From assembly GCF_030816295.1 (NCBI RefSeq), contig NZ_JAUSXV010000001.1, positions 1,984,001 to 2,048,000 on the forward strand: 64,000 bases of DNA. The letters are read 5' to 3'. A program made the position numbers and the translations under genes. This document shows, piece after piece, positions 26,178-33,858 of this stretch. The stretch's first letter is position 1. Every line of letters begins with the position of its first letter. Origin of the DNA: Microbacterium natoriense (GTDB lineage Bacteria; Actinomycetota; Actinomycetes; Actinomycetales; Microbacteriaceae). The notes beneath the pieces were generated by a model. That model was given only the letters and a program-made list of their open reading frames with translations. It did not search any database and had not been told where the DNA came from.

Positions 26178-26849
26178 TCAGGGCTTGGTCCACTCGATGG
26201 TGTGCCTGAACCCCAGATGACGGCGCATCTTCGCGCCGGGCAGCTCTTCGTCGACGACGACTCGAATCTGGGTGAAGGTCAGCTTCGGGTCCTTCACAGG
26301 GAACGGCGCCGCTGCCGACGGCTGCGTTGCGACCCACGGGTGCCTCATGAAGCCGATGATCGGATTCGTGAGCATCGACGCGGCATCCCACAACCGATCG
26401 ACCGTCGACTCCGGTCGAGCGAGCCCGACGCAGAGGAACCGGCCACCAGGGTTCAGCAGCCGTCGCACCTGCTGAAGCGCGCCGGCGAGGTCGAGATGGT
26501 GCAGAACCGCGACCATCGTCACGAGGTCAGCACCGCTCGCGACCTCTTCGAGCCTCTCTGCACCGACCGTCACGTTCGTCATACCTGCGCAACGTGCCAT
26601 GCTGGCGCGACGCATGCTCGCGTCGATGTCGGTGCCGTGAACGTGCGTGAAATGCTCGGACAGCACGGAGAGGAGTTGTCCGCGACCGCAGCCGACGTCG
26701 AGGGCTTCGACTCGTCGACTCGGCAGCCGGGTGATGATCCACTCGTGGAAGGCATCGTTGTGGCTCCAGGGATGCCTGTCGTTCAGTCGGCGCAGGGCGT
26801 CGGACGTTCGCCTCCCGAGCCTTCCCTGTGCTGCGCGCCGGATATCCAC
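26178..26849 (-). CDS. Class I SAM-dependent methyltransferase (UbiE/Methyltransf_11-like)
   Basis: A 223-residue methyltransferase with motif I VEALDVGCGRGQLLSVL, motif II VHGTDID, and DLVTMVAVLHHLDL followed by LLNPGGRFLCVGL. The C-terminal part contains a helical region typical of methyltransferases acting on hydrophobic substrates. The GTG start at 26849 has GAGACT six bases upstream (26856-26861); longer upstream starts have no family likeness and overlap the opposing glycosylase gene. Substrate unknown. Confidence 0.85.
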   Translation of the reverse strand: MDIRRAAQGRLGRRTSDALRRLNDRHPWSHNDAFHEWIITRLPSRRVEALDVGCGRGQLLSVLSEHFTHVHGTDIDASMRRASMARCAGMTNVTVGAERLEEVASGADLVTMVAVLHHLDLAGALQQVRRLLNPGGRFLCVGLARPESTVDRLWDAASMLTNPIIGFMRHPWVATQPSAAAPFPVKDPKLTFTQIRVVVDEELPGAKMRRHLGFRHTIEWTKP

Positions 26850-26943
26850 GACTGCAGTCTCGCATCTTCGGCCAAGGAGGTTCCTGCTCAGCGGATCTTG
26901 CAGGCTCCTTCTCGATGTCCTGAGCCGGTGGAAAGATGGGCGC

Positions 26944-27768
26944 ATGCCAGAGTCTCCGGAGGTGCAGGCGCTCGTCGAGTTCCTCGATGAGCGGGTCGAG
27001 GGCCGCGTGATCGACGAACTGGAGGTCGCGGAGTTCCGCATCGTCAAGACGCGCGATCGCCCTCCCGTCTCGGTCGTCGGCGCCCGCGTCGCCGGCGTGC
27101 GGCGGTTCGGCAAGCACATCGGATTCGAGACGACGGCGGGGTGGCTGATGATCGGATTCGGCCGCAACGGCTGGATCCGATGGCAAGAGGCTGGTGGGCC
27201 CCCGAATGACCAGCCAGTGCCGGAGGTCGCGCGCATCGTGCTCGACGACGGTGCGGTCATGCGGATCGTCGAGACAGGCGACTTCCTCGCCGTCACCGCA
27301 TCGGTCGTAGACCTGCCGACGGACGTCGCAGGCATCGCCGCACTCGGGCCGGATCCGCTCTCGCCGGACTTCTCGCGCGACGACTTAGAGCGTGCGCTCG
27401 GAATGCGCCGCAAGCAGATCAAAGCGCTGCTGCAAGAGCAGACGTCTCTCGCAGGTATCGGGAACGCCTACTCGGACGAGATCTTGCACAGGGCCAAGCT
27501 GCTGCCTGCCGCACATGCCGCAGTCCTCGATAGCAACGAGCGGGAGCGACTGTTCCACGCCACCGTCGACATCATGCGTGGTGCCGTCGCCGATCGCCGA
27601 GGACTGCCGCCAGACCGCCTCAAGCAGGCGAAGGTTGAGGCCATGGCGATACACGGCCGAGGGGGCTCTCCGTGCCCGGTGTGCGGAACGACGATCGTCG
27701 ACCTCGTGTTCGGGGGAGCGTCGGCGCAGATGTGTCCGCACTGCCAGGCGGAGCAGCCCCGCGAGTGA
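26944..27768 (+). CDS. Fpg/Nei family DNA glycosylase
   Basis: Base-excision repair glycosylase/AP lyase. The mature N-terminus is PESPEVQALVEFLDE, with Pro2 the catalytic nucleophile and Glu3-equivalent nearby, which fixes the ATG at 26944. The H2TH region holds ALLQEQTSLAGIGNAYSDEIL, and the C-terminal zinc finger is CPVCGTTIVDLVFGGA...CPHCQ. At 274 residues it is a typical length. AAAGAT lies six bases upstream. It could favour oxidised purines or pyrimidines; the sequence does not decide. Confidence 0.92.
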   Translation: MPESPEVQALVEFLDERVEGRVIDELEVAEFRIVKTRDRPPVSVVGARVAGVRRFGKHIGFETTAGWLMIGFGRNGWIRWQEAGGPPNDQPVPEVARIVLDDGAVMRIVETGDFLAVTASVVDLPTDVAGIAALGPDPLSPDFSRDDLERALGMRRKQIKALLQEQTSLAGIGNAYSDEILHRAKLLPAAHAAVLDSNERERLFHATVDIMRGAVADRRGLPPDRLKQAKVEAMAIHGRGGSPCPVCGTTIVDLVFGGASAQMCPHCQAEQPRE

Positions 27769-27803
27769 TCGCACTCGCTTGTTCGATTGGTCAGCGCCTG
27801 CTG

Positions 27804-27827
27804 TATAGTCAGCGTGTGCTGACTATA
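27804..27827. promoter_or_regulatory. Operator palindrome covering the cmtR -10 box and start codon
   Basis: TATAGTCAGC, a 4-base spacer, then GCTGACTATA: a perfect 10-bp-arm inverted repeat. Its left arm contains the -10 hexamer TATAGT (27804-27809), and the GTG start at 27816 lies in the spacer and right arm. A bound repressor would block promoter and start together. Confidence 0.88.
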
Positions 27828-28175
27828 GCGACTCGCCTCGACGTGATGAACCGGCTCGGCCGGGCGATGGCCGACCCCACGCGCTCCCGAATCCTGATGA
27901 CGCTGCTCGAGGGGCCGAGTCATCCGGCCGTGCTCGCCAAGGAGCTCGACCTGACGCGCACGAACGTCTCCAACCATCTCGCCTGTCTCCGCGACTGCGG
28001 GATCGTGGTCGCCGAGCCGGAAGGGCGGCAGACCCGGTACGAGATCGCCGATCCGCACCTCGCCGCAGCGCTCACCGCGCTCGTCGACGTGACGCTGGCG
28101 GTCGATGAGAACGCCGTGTGCATCGACCCGGCATGCGCGGTTCCCGGATGCTGCGACGGGGGAGATGCCCAGTGA
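27816..28175 (+). CDS. cmtR: ArsR/SmtB-family metal sensor, CmtR type
   Basis: A 119-residue winged-helix repressor. Counting from the GTG at 27816, cysteines fall at 57 and 61 in the recognition-helix segment HLACLRDCG and at 102 (ENAVCIDPAC), exactly the three Cd/Pb ligands of Mycobacterium tuberculosis CmtR. This supports both the assignment and the start. The tail has further cysteines at 107, 112 and 113. It is leaderless (TATAGT plus six bases) and its stop overlaps the exporter gene by four bases. Metal binding should release it from the overlapping palindrome, inducing the operon. Confidence 0.93.
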   Translation: MLTIATRLDVMNRLGRAMADPTRSRILMTLLEGPSHPAVLAKELDLTRTNVSNHLACLRDCGIVVAEPEGRQTRYEIADPHLAAALTALVDVTLAVDENAVCIDPACAVPGCCDGGDAQ

Positions 28176-28849
28176 CCGCCGCGGTCATCACTCCGGCGAG
28201 GCGAGACGTCCTCAGGCGGCGCATCCGGATCGTCGTCGCGATCACGATCGCGTGGAACGTCGTCGAGGCGATCGTCGCGGTGCTCGCGGGCACCGCTGCC
28301 TCGTCGGCCGCCCTGATCGGCTTCGGACTCGACTCCGTGGTCGAGGTGCTCTCCGCGGCGGCGGTGGCGTGGCAGTTCTCGGCCCGCGACCCCGAGACAC
28401 GGGAGAAGACGGCACTGCGGGTAATCGCCGTCTCGTTCTTCGCGCTCGCGGCTTACGTCGCCGTCGACGCCGTGCTGTCGCTCGCGGGGCTGCGCGAACC
28501 AGAGCACTCTCCGGTCGGCATCGCCCTCGCCGCGCTGAGCCTCGTCGTCATGCCGTTCCTGAGCTGGTTCGAACGCCGGACCGGACGCGAACTCGGCTCC
28601 GCATCGGCGGTCGCCGACTCGAAGCAGACACTGATCTGCACCTATTTGAGCGCGGCGCTGCTCGTGGGACTGCTGCTGAACAGCCTGTTCGGGTGGGCGT
28701 GGGCCGATTCGATCGCGGCCCTCGTGATCGCCGTCCTCGCGATGCGCGAGGGTATCGAAGCCTGGAAGGGCGACGCCTGCACTGCCCCTGTCGCGGTGCT
28801 CACGGGGGAGCAGAATGCCGATCACTGCGAAGACGGATGCTGTGGCTGA
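28172..28849 (+). CDS. Cation diffusion facilitator-like heavy-metal exporter
   Basis: A 225-residue protein with about six membrane helices: VVAITIAWNVVEAIVAVLAG, LIGFGLDSVVEVLSAAAVAW (acidic residues in helix 2), VIAVSFFALAAYVAVDAVL, ALAALSLVVMPFLSW, and a late WADSIAALVIAVLAM. Its short soluble tail ends with HCEDGCCG, a soft-metal-binding motif. It lacks the long cytoplasmic CDF C-domain. Co-translated with cmtR, so it probably exports Cd, Pb or Zn; mycobacterial cmtR instead sits beside a P-type ATPase. Confidence 0.85.
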   Translation: MTAAVITPARRDVLRRRIRIVVAITIAWNVVEAIVAVLAGTAASSAALIGFGLDSVVEVLSAAAVAWQFSARDPETREKTALRVIAVSFFALAAYVAVDAVLSLAGLREPEHSPVGIALAALSLVVMPFLSWFERRTGRELGSASAVADSKQTLICTYLSAALLVGLLLNSLFGWAWADSIAALVIAVLAMREGIEAWKGDACTAPVAVLTGEQNADHCEDGCCG

Positions 28850-28978
28850 CGTCGAACTCCGAGAATCAGATCGGTCTACCCGACACCCGGATGAGCGTGT
28901 CCTCCGAAGTGCCGACAGACGCGGAGGATCTCGGAGCCTAGGCTGAAGATCCGGTCGAGACCTGATGAGGGGGCAATG

Positions 28979-29206
28979 ATGCCGACTTCCGCGGTGAGAG
29001 GAACACGAGCTCCGCACCGACTGCCACTCGGATGGGAGGTGGCGATCGACGTCGCGGCGGCGCTGGGGTTGTGGGCGCTCACCTTCTTCAATCAGTTCCC
29101 CGTCGCTGTGGTGTACACCGTCCCTATCGCATTCCTGTTGATCGCAATTCCGCAGGCGGTACGGCGTCGCAAGGGGGCAGCGACGAGCACTGGTTCGACA
29201 AGGTAG
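28979..29206 (+). CDS. Small membrane protein, function unknown
   Basis: A 75-residue protein with two hydrophobic stretches (VAIDVAAALGLWALTFF and VVYTVPIAFLLIAIPQAV) and a basic tail (RRRKGAATSTGSTR). A purine-rich GAGGGGG precedes the ATG pair at 28976/28979; I prefer the second for spacing. TAGGCT at 28941-28946 is a possible -10. It sits between the metal exporter and a converging hypothetical gene. Unrecognised. Confidence 0.5.
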   Translation: MPTSAVRGTRAPHRLPLGWEVAIDVAAALGLWALTFFNQFPVAVVYTVPIAFLLIAIPQAVRRRKGAATSTGSTR

Positions 29207-29279
29207 CCGCCGCGAAGGCAGCTGCGAAGCGGTGTGTGCCGCGGAAGACGACGGCGGGAGGGCACTGCCGACGAGGTAC

Positions 29280-30452
29280 TCAGCCTCGGCGACGCTGCTC
29301 GGCCATCCAGGTGTGATTGACGATGGCGGCGGCGACGGCGTCTTTGTAACCGCCGGCATCCGGCCCGCGGTACAGGTCGCGTTCCCGGAAGGGCGACTGC
29401 TCGCGGTGGGGGCCGTCGTCGTTGATACGCCTCGCGAGCTCTGAGATGTAGTCGTGCCCGTCGATGCGATACGCGGCGCGCTCGGCCTCGTCGAGGCGGA
29501 TGAGCGCCGAGGCGTCGACCATCGAGTTGACCACGTAGCGGGCCTGGAGGTAGAGCTCGCCGTTCTGCCCGACGAGGAACCATGCGCCCGGGCGGTGATC
29601 GAGGTAGCGCATCGCGTCGCGTTCGGCAGCGACCCGGGCCTGGTCGCCCCAGAGGTCGACAGGAGGGATCGCTTCGAGCGGATGCTGCCTCGCATCGTTC
29701 AGGACGTGATGTTGGAATGTCGCGGGGGAGTCGCGATAGAGGGCGAAGCAGATGATCCGTCGGCATGATGTGCAGGTCAGTTGGCTCTCCACGCGCTGCA
29801 TGAGCCCCGAGGCGTGCAGCGGTTCGAGGTCCGTGAGTCTCACCCAGTGGAGATCTTCCGTGAGATCTCCGTCGTCCAGAGCCGCCTGCAGAGCGAGGGT
29901 CGTGGCGGCGACGTCGACCTCGTCGTCATCCGCGGCTCGGATCAGGAGATCCGCGCACACGGCGCAGCCGTCGTCATCCGGTGCGCACGACAGACCGGGC
30001 CGCTCCACCACGACCGCGATGCTCAGCAGATTGCCCGGCTCGTTCCAGCCTCTCCGATCTCGGAAATCGGCGCGCACGAAGCCGCCGTCGACCGGGAAGA
30101 CAGGAGTGCCGAAACCTGCCCACTCGCGGGCGGTCCCGATCGCGCTCTTCAGGTCGTCGAGTGTCGCATCGTTGTTCGCGCTCGGGATCCACTCCGCGAG
30201 ATCGACACCCTGTTGGGCGGGCGGCTCCGGCGTGAGGTGGAGCAGCGTGGCGACGACGGCATCGTCGTGCAGGATGATCTCACCGCCCGAGGCGAACAGC
30301 ATCCGTCTGGACCGGTAAGCCGGAGCACCGATCAGTCGTTCTCTGACCTCGACGGGCTCGCCCCCGAGGGCTCGGATGAGGGACTGCACCTCGGGATCCT
30401 GTTTCGCGAGTGCGAGCGCATTGAGGATGAGGGGGAGTCCGCGTCGTACCAC
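29280..30452 (-). CDS. Hypothetical protein, 390 residues
   Basis: A soluble protein with no signal peptide or membrane helix that I do not recognise. The middle has a DDDGCAVCADLLIRAADDD acidic/cysteine patch and QLTCTSCRRIICFALYR (a CxxC pair), together a possible zinc site. The last ~100 residues (WFLVGQNGELYLQARYVVNS; YRIDGHDYISELARRI) could be a separate domain. The start is a GTG at 30452: GATAAT ends six bases upstream (30459-30464), matching local leaderless promoters, whereas the longer open frame upstream overlaps an opposing gene. Confidence 0.72.
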   Translation of the reverse strand: MVRRGLPLILNALALAKQDPEVQSLIRALGGEPVEVRERLIGAPAYRSRRMLFASGGEIILHDDAVVATLLHLTPEPPAQQGVDLAEWIPSANNDATLDDLKSAIGTAREWAGFGTPVFPVDGGFVRADFRDRRGWNEPGNLLSIAVVVERPGLSCAPDDDGCAVCADLLIRAADDDEVDVAATTLALQAALDDGDLTEDLHWVRLTDLEPLHASGLMQRVESQLTCTSCRRIICFALYRDSPATFQHHVLNDARQHPLEAIPPVDLWGDQARVAAERDAMRYLDHRPGAWFLVGQNGELYLQARYVVNSMVDASALIRLDEAERAAYRIDGHDYISELARRINDDGPHREQSPFRERDLYRGPDAGGYKDAVAAAIVNHTWMAEQRRRG

Positions 30453-30527
30453 GCGACCATTATCGGGGCAGGTGGGCAAGCTACGCTGGAACCCGACCCG
30501 TGAACGCCGAGCGAGGAGCCGCACCCG

Positions 30528-31094
30528 ATGACCGACACCCAGATCTTCGAGCCCGAAGGCCGCGCGATCCCCTTCGTGGATGAGGGAGACGGACCGGTCA
30601 AGCTCGTTCTGATCCAGGAGCACGGTCTCGCAGCCGACGTCCTCGGCGTCGTCGGCCACTACCTCGCTGAGGAAGCGGGCTTCCATGTGCTGCGCATCGG
30701 CCACCGGGGTGGCGCGGCCGGTGTCTCCTTCGACGACCGTGTCGCCGACGCGCTTGCGGTCATCGACCATGTCGGCATCGAAGACACCTGGTTCGGAGGA
30801 CACGGCTTCGGCGGCACCGTCGCCCGTGCTCTCGTGTCTGCGCACCCCGATCGGGCCAACGGCCTCCTGATGCTGGGCGTCGAAGACGTCGACATCCCCG
30901 TCGCCCCGGCGATCCCCGTCCTCATCGTGCAGGGCGACGACGACACCGTCACTCCCGCAGCCAACGCCGAGCGCCTTCGTTCGACCGTGCCCGATCGCGC
31001 GAGCATCAAGCCGATCCCCGGCGATCACCTCTTCCCGATGCACCACCCGATCGAGACGGCGGTCGTCATCGAGGAGTACCTCGACTGGGACTGA
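30528..31094 (+). CDS. Small alpha/beta-hydrolase-fold protein lacking the nucleophile serine
   Basis: A 188-residue alpha/beta hydrolase. LVLIQEHGLAADVLGVVGHYL begins the fold; the elbow that normally reads GxSxG is GGHGFGGTVAR, with Gly where the nucleophile should be. The acid (QGDDDTVTP) and histidine (IPGDHLFPMHHP) positions are kept. It may be a binding protein or a non-hydrolytic enzyme. TACGCT (30482-30487) is a likely -10, giving a ~34-base leader with GAGGAG before the ATG. It is divergent from the 390-residue hypothetical. Confidence 0.8.
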   Translation: MTDTQIFEPEGRAIPFVDEGDGPVKLVLIQEHGLAADVLGVVGHYLAEEAGFHVLRIGHRGGAAGVSFDDRVADALAVIDHVGIEDTWFGGHGFGGTVARALVSAHPDRANGLLMLGVEDVDIPVAPAIPVLIVQGDDDTVTPAANAERLRSTVPDRASIKPIPGDHLFPMHHPIETAVVIEEYLDWD

Positions 31095-31128
31095 CACAGC
31101 TGCGGTGCGGGTGCCCTACTCTGATCCC

Positions 31129-31395
31129 GTGACCCAGATCGCTCAATCCGGCAGGACCAACACCCTCGCCCTCGTCGCGTTCATCGCGGCTTTCATGATT
31201 CCGCCGGCGGGATTCATCCTGTCGTTCTTCGCCCGCCGACAGCTCGATGAGCCGGGCAACGTTGAATCCGGTCGCGGACTCGTTCGATGGGCCATGGCGA
31301 TCGGCATCCTCGGCACGCTGGCTCAGCTCGCGTTCTTCATCGTCTGGATCACTCTCTTCGCAAGCGCGTTCACGCAGTTCCCCGCTGCTCGCTAG
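31129..31395 (+). CDS. DUF4190-like small membrane protein
   Basis: An 88-residue protein with two membrane helices, TLALVAFIAAFMIPPAGFIL and RWAMAIGILGTLAQLAFFIVW, and a conserved-looking polar hairpin between (SFFARRQLDEPGNVESGRG). This matches DUF4190, often found as a module in actinobacterial membrane proteins. The GTG at 31129 has TACTCT exactly six bases upstream, so I place the start there and infer leaderless translation. Function unknown. Confidence 0.72.
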   Translation: MTQIAQSGRTNTLALVAFIAAFMIPPAGFILSFFARRQLDEPGNVESGRGLVRWAMAIGILGTLAQLAFFIVWITLFASAFTQFPAAR

Positions 31396-31404
31396 ATCGA
31401 GAAC

Positions 31405-31749
31405 CTAACGCCCCTGGCGCTTCTTGTACGGCTTCGGCTGTCCCTTGACGACGGGCGCGCGGCCCTTTCCCTTCGACGCCTTCGCCTTGCCACCGGCCGG
31501 CGCGACGGGCTTCGCAGCGGGTTCGGGCTCTGTGGCGATCCGCTCGCGCGCCTCATCGAGCAGGAGGGTCCCTGCCGGGGTCAGCCGGGTCTCGCCACCG
31601 CGTGTCACGAGCGGATGGCCGACCTCGGCTTCGAGCTTCTCCAACGAGGAGTACAACGCGGCCAGGGGGATGCCCAGCGCTTCTGCGGCGCGCGGGAAGT
31701 GCTGCTCTTCGGCGATGGCGACGAATCGCCGGAGGTGGGTGATCTTCAC
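31405..31749 (-). CDS. Solo LysR-type helix-turn-helix protein with basic tail
   Basis: A 114-residue protein whose first ~60 residues are a LysR-type winged helix (LRRFVAIAEEQHFPRAAEALGIPLAALYSSLEKLE), but with no effector-binding domain. Instead a low-complexity Ala/Pro/Lys tail follows, ending KGQPKPYKKRQGR. AAGGAG lies eight bases before the GTG at 31749. The basic tail suggests nonspecific DNA or RNA contact; a nucleoid-associated role is conceivable. Confidence 0.8.
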   Translation of the reverse strand: MKITHLRRFVAIAEEQHFPRAAEALGIPLAALYSSLEKLEAEVGHPLVTRGGETRLTPAGTLLLDEARERIATEPEPAAKPVAPAGGKAKASKGKGRAPVVKGQPKPYKKRQGR

Positions 31750-31866
31750 GGGATCCGCTCCTTTCCCGCGTGCAACGCGGCCAGTCCTCCAGAGTACGCG
31801 GCTGCGCTCCGCGGCATCCGCGATACCGGCGTACGCTGGGCGTGTTGCCGATGGAAGGGACTCTAC

Positions 31867-32037
31867 GTGTCTGATCAGCAGGGGGCTTCGCATCCCGACC
31901 ACGTGCCGCGCCCGGATGAGCCGTCGATTCCCGAACTCGAAGAGGACGAGACCATCGCCCCGCGCCCGGAGGAGGAGATCGCCGATGTTCTCCGGGCGAG
32001 CCCGGATCTCGCAGATCACAGTCGGCACGACGGCTGA
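31867..32037 (+). CDS. Small acidic hypothetical protein
   Basis: A 56-residue acidic, proline-rich protein (PDHVPRPDEPSIPELEEDE) without fold motifs, likely disordered. GGAAGGGA precedes the GTG at 31867 and TACGCT a little further up is a plausible -10. Short proteins of this composition recur in Microbacteriaceae genomes in my recollection, but I cannot assign a function. Confidence 0.5.
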   Translation: MSDQQGASHPDHVPRPDEPSIPELEEDETIAPRPEEEIADVLRASPDLADHSRHDG

Positions 32038-32089
32038 GCCTCGCGCTGCGAGGTGAATCGAGAGCCGCCTGCGCTGACAGGATGGAGTC

Positions 32090-33754
32090 ATGACGGCAAC
32101 ACTCGTGGCTCAGGGCCTCTCCGGCGGCTACGGCCATCGCACCCTCTTCGATTCCCTCGATCTGACGGTCGCGCCCGGCGATGTCGTCGGAGTCGTCGGC
32201 GCGAACGGAGCGGGCAAGTCCACGCTGCTGAGGCTGCTCGCCGGCGTCGACTCGCCCCAGGCGGGCAGCATCGCCCTGGCTCCCGCCGACGCTTTCGTCG
32301 GCTGGCTGCCGCAGGAGCACGAGCGAGTCGTCGGAGAGACGGTCTCGGAATACATCGCCCGGCGCACCGGCTGCGGCCCGGCGACTCGGGAGATGGATGC
32401 TGCGGCCGCAGCGCTCGGCGACCCCTCCCTTGCCGCACCCGGCGTCGATCCGGCCGACGCGTACTCGTCCGCGCTGGACCGCTGGCTCGCCAGCGGCGCC
32501 GCCGACCTCGATGAGCGCATCCCTGCCGTTCTCGCCGACCTCGGTCTCGAGCTCGCCGACTCCGACGTGAAGGAGGCGCTCATGACCTCCCTGTCCGGCG
32601 GCCAGGCGGCACGCGTGGGACTGGCGGCCCTGCTCCTGTCGCGCTTCGACATCGTGCTTCTGGACGAACCCACCAACGACCTCGACCTCGACGGGCTCGA
32701 GCGACTTGAAGCCTTCGTGCGCGGCTTGCGCGGCGGCGTCGTGCTCGTCAGCCACGATCGCGAGTTCCTCGCCCGCTCCGTGACCCGGGTGCTCGAACTC
32801 GATCTCGCCCAGGGCGCGAACCGAGTCTTCGGGGGTGGCTACGACTCCTACCTCGAGGAACGCGAGACCGCGCGGCGCCATCAGCGCGAGAAGTACGACG
32901 AGTACGCCGAGAAGAAGGCCGACCTCGTCGGACGCGCGAGGACTCAACGGGAATGGTCGAGCCAGGGCGTGCGCAATGCGATGAAGAAGGCACCGGACAA
33001 CGACAAGATCAGGCGCAAGGCGTCGACCGAGTCCAGTGAGAAGCAGGCGCAGAAGGTGCGTCAGATGGAAAGCCGCATCGCGCGGCTGGAGGAGGTCGAG
33101 GAGCCGCGCAAGGAGTGGCGGCTCGAGTTCACGATCGCCTCAGCGCCGCGCTCGAGCTCGGTCGTGTCCACGCTCAGCTCGGCCGTCTTCCGTCAGGGCT
33201 CTTTCACGCTCGGCCCGGTGTCTCTGCAGGTGAACGCGGGAGAGCGCATCAGCATCACCGGCCCGAACGGCGCCGGCAAATCAACACTGCTGCGCGCCCT
33301 GCTCGGTCACCAGCCTGCAGACGAAGGCACGGCGAGCCTCGGCGCAAGCGTGCAGATCGGCGAGATCGACCAGGCGCGCTCGCTGCTCGTGGGGCAGCAG
33401 CCGCTCGCCACCGCGTTCGAAGCCCTCGTACCCGAGATGGCGACAGACGAAGTGCGCACGCTGCTGGCGAAGTTCGGTCTCAGGGCCGATCACGTGGGTC
33501 GGCCGGTCGACGATCTGTCGCCGGGCGAACGCACGCGCGCCGGCCTCGCCCTGCTGCAGGCCCGCGGAACCAACCTGCTGGTGCTCGACGAACCGACGAA
33601 CCACCTCGATCTGGCCGCGATCGAGCAGCTCGAGCAGGCGCTCGAATCGTATGACGGCACCCTTCTGCTCGTGACCCACGACCGGCGGATGCTCGCCACC
33701 GTGCGCACCGACCGGCGATGGCGGGTCGAGGCGGGACACGTCGAAGAGCTCTGA
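32090..33754 (+). CDS. ABC-F family ATPase
   Basis: A soluble twin-ATPase of 554 residues that acts on ribosomes rather than in transport. Domain 1: Walker A GANGAGKSTLL near residue 40, signature SLSGGQAARV, Walker B VLLDEPTNDLDLDGLE. A basic linker (RRHQREKYDEYAEKKADLVG to NDKIRRKASTESSEKQ) follows, then domain 2: GPNGAGKSTLLRAL, LSPGERTRAGLAL, LVLDEPTNHLDL. ABC-F members can protect ribosomes from antibiotics or gate elongation; no antibiotic-type subgroup can be called. CAGGAT lies six bases upstream of the ATG. Confidence 0.93.
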   Translation: MTATLVAQGLSGGYGHRTLFDSLDLTVAPGDVVGVVGANGAGKSTLLRLLAGVDSPQAGSIALAPADAFVGWLPQEHERVVGETVSEYIARRTGCGPATREMDAAAAALGDPSLAAPGVDPADAYSSALDRWLASGAADLDERIPAVLADLGLELADSDVKEALMTSLSGGQAARVGLAALLLSRFDIVLLDEPTNDLDLDGLERLEAFVRGLRGGVVLVSHDREFLARSVTRVLELDLAQGANRVFGGGYDSYLEERETARRHQREKYDEYAEKKADLVGRARTQREWSSQGVRNAMKKAPDNDKIRRKASTESSEKQAQKVRQMESRIARLEEVEEPRKEWRLEFTIASAPRSSSVVSTLSSAVFRQGSFTLGPVSLQVNAGERISITGPNGAGKSTLLRALLGHQPADEGTASLGASVQIGEIDQARSLLVGQQPLATAFEALVPEMATDEVRTLLAKFGLRADHVGRPVDDLSPGERTRAGLALLQARGTNLLVLDEPTNHLDLAAIEQLEQALESYDGTLLLVTHDRRMLATVRTDRRWRVEAGHVEEL

Positions 33755-33858
33755 GCCTCGCGGCAACCCGCGGCGGCACCCGGTCCGGAGGCACCGGGCC
33801 ATAGAGGTGCGGCACTCGCGATCGGTAGAGTCTGCATCAGGGATGAGACGAGGGTGCC

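Noticed and set aside
26178..27422. A 414-residue reading frame extending the methyltransferase upstream
   Set aside because: The upstream part overlaps the opposing Fpg/Nei gene and lacks homology; the GTG at 26849 with GAGACT six bases upstream fits better.
27672..28175. A 167-residue N-terminally extended metal sensor
   Set aside because: The extension is a shadow of the glycosylase zinc finger, and numbering from the GTG at 27816 places the metal-binding cysteines at 57, 61 and 102 as in CmtR.
29280..31097. A 605-residue version of the hypothetical protein
   Set aside because: The first ~215 residues overlap the opposing hydrolase gene as its shadow, and a promoter with the usual spacing sits at the internal GTG.
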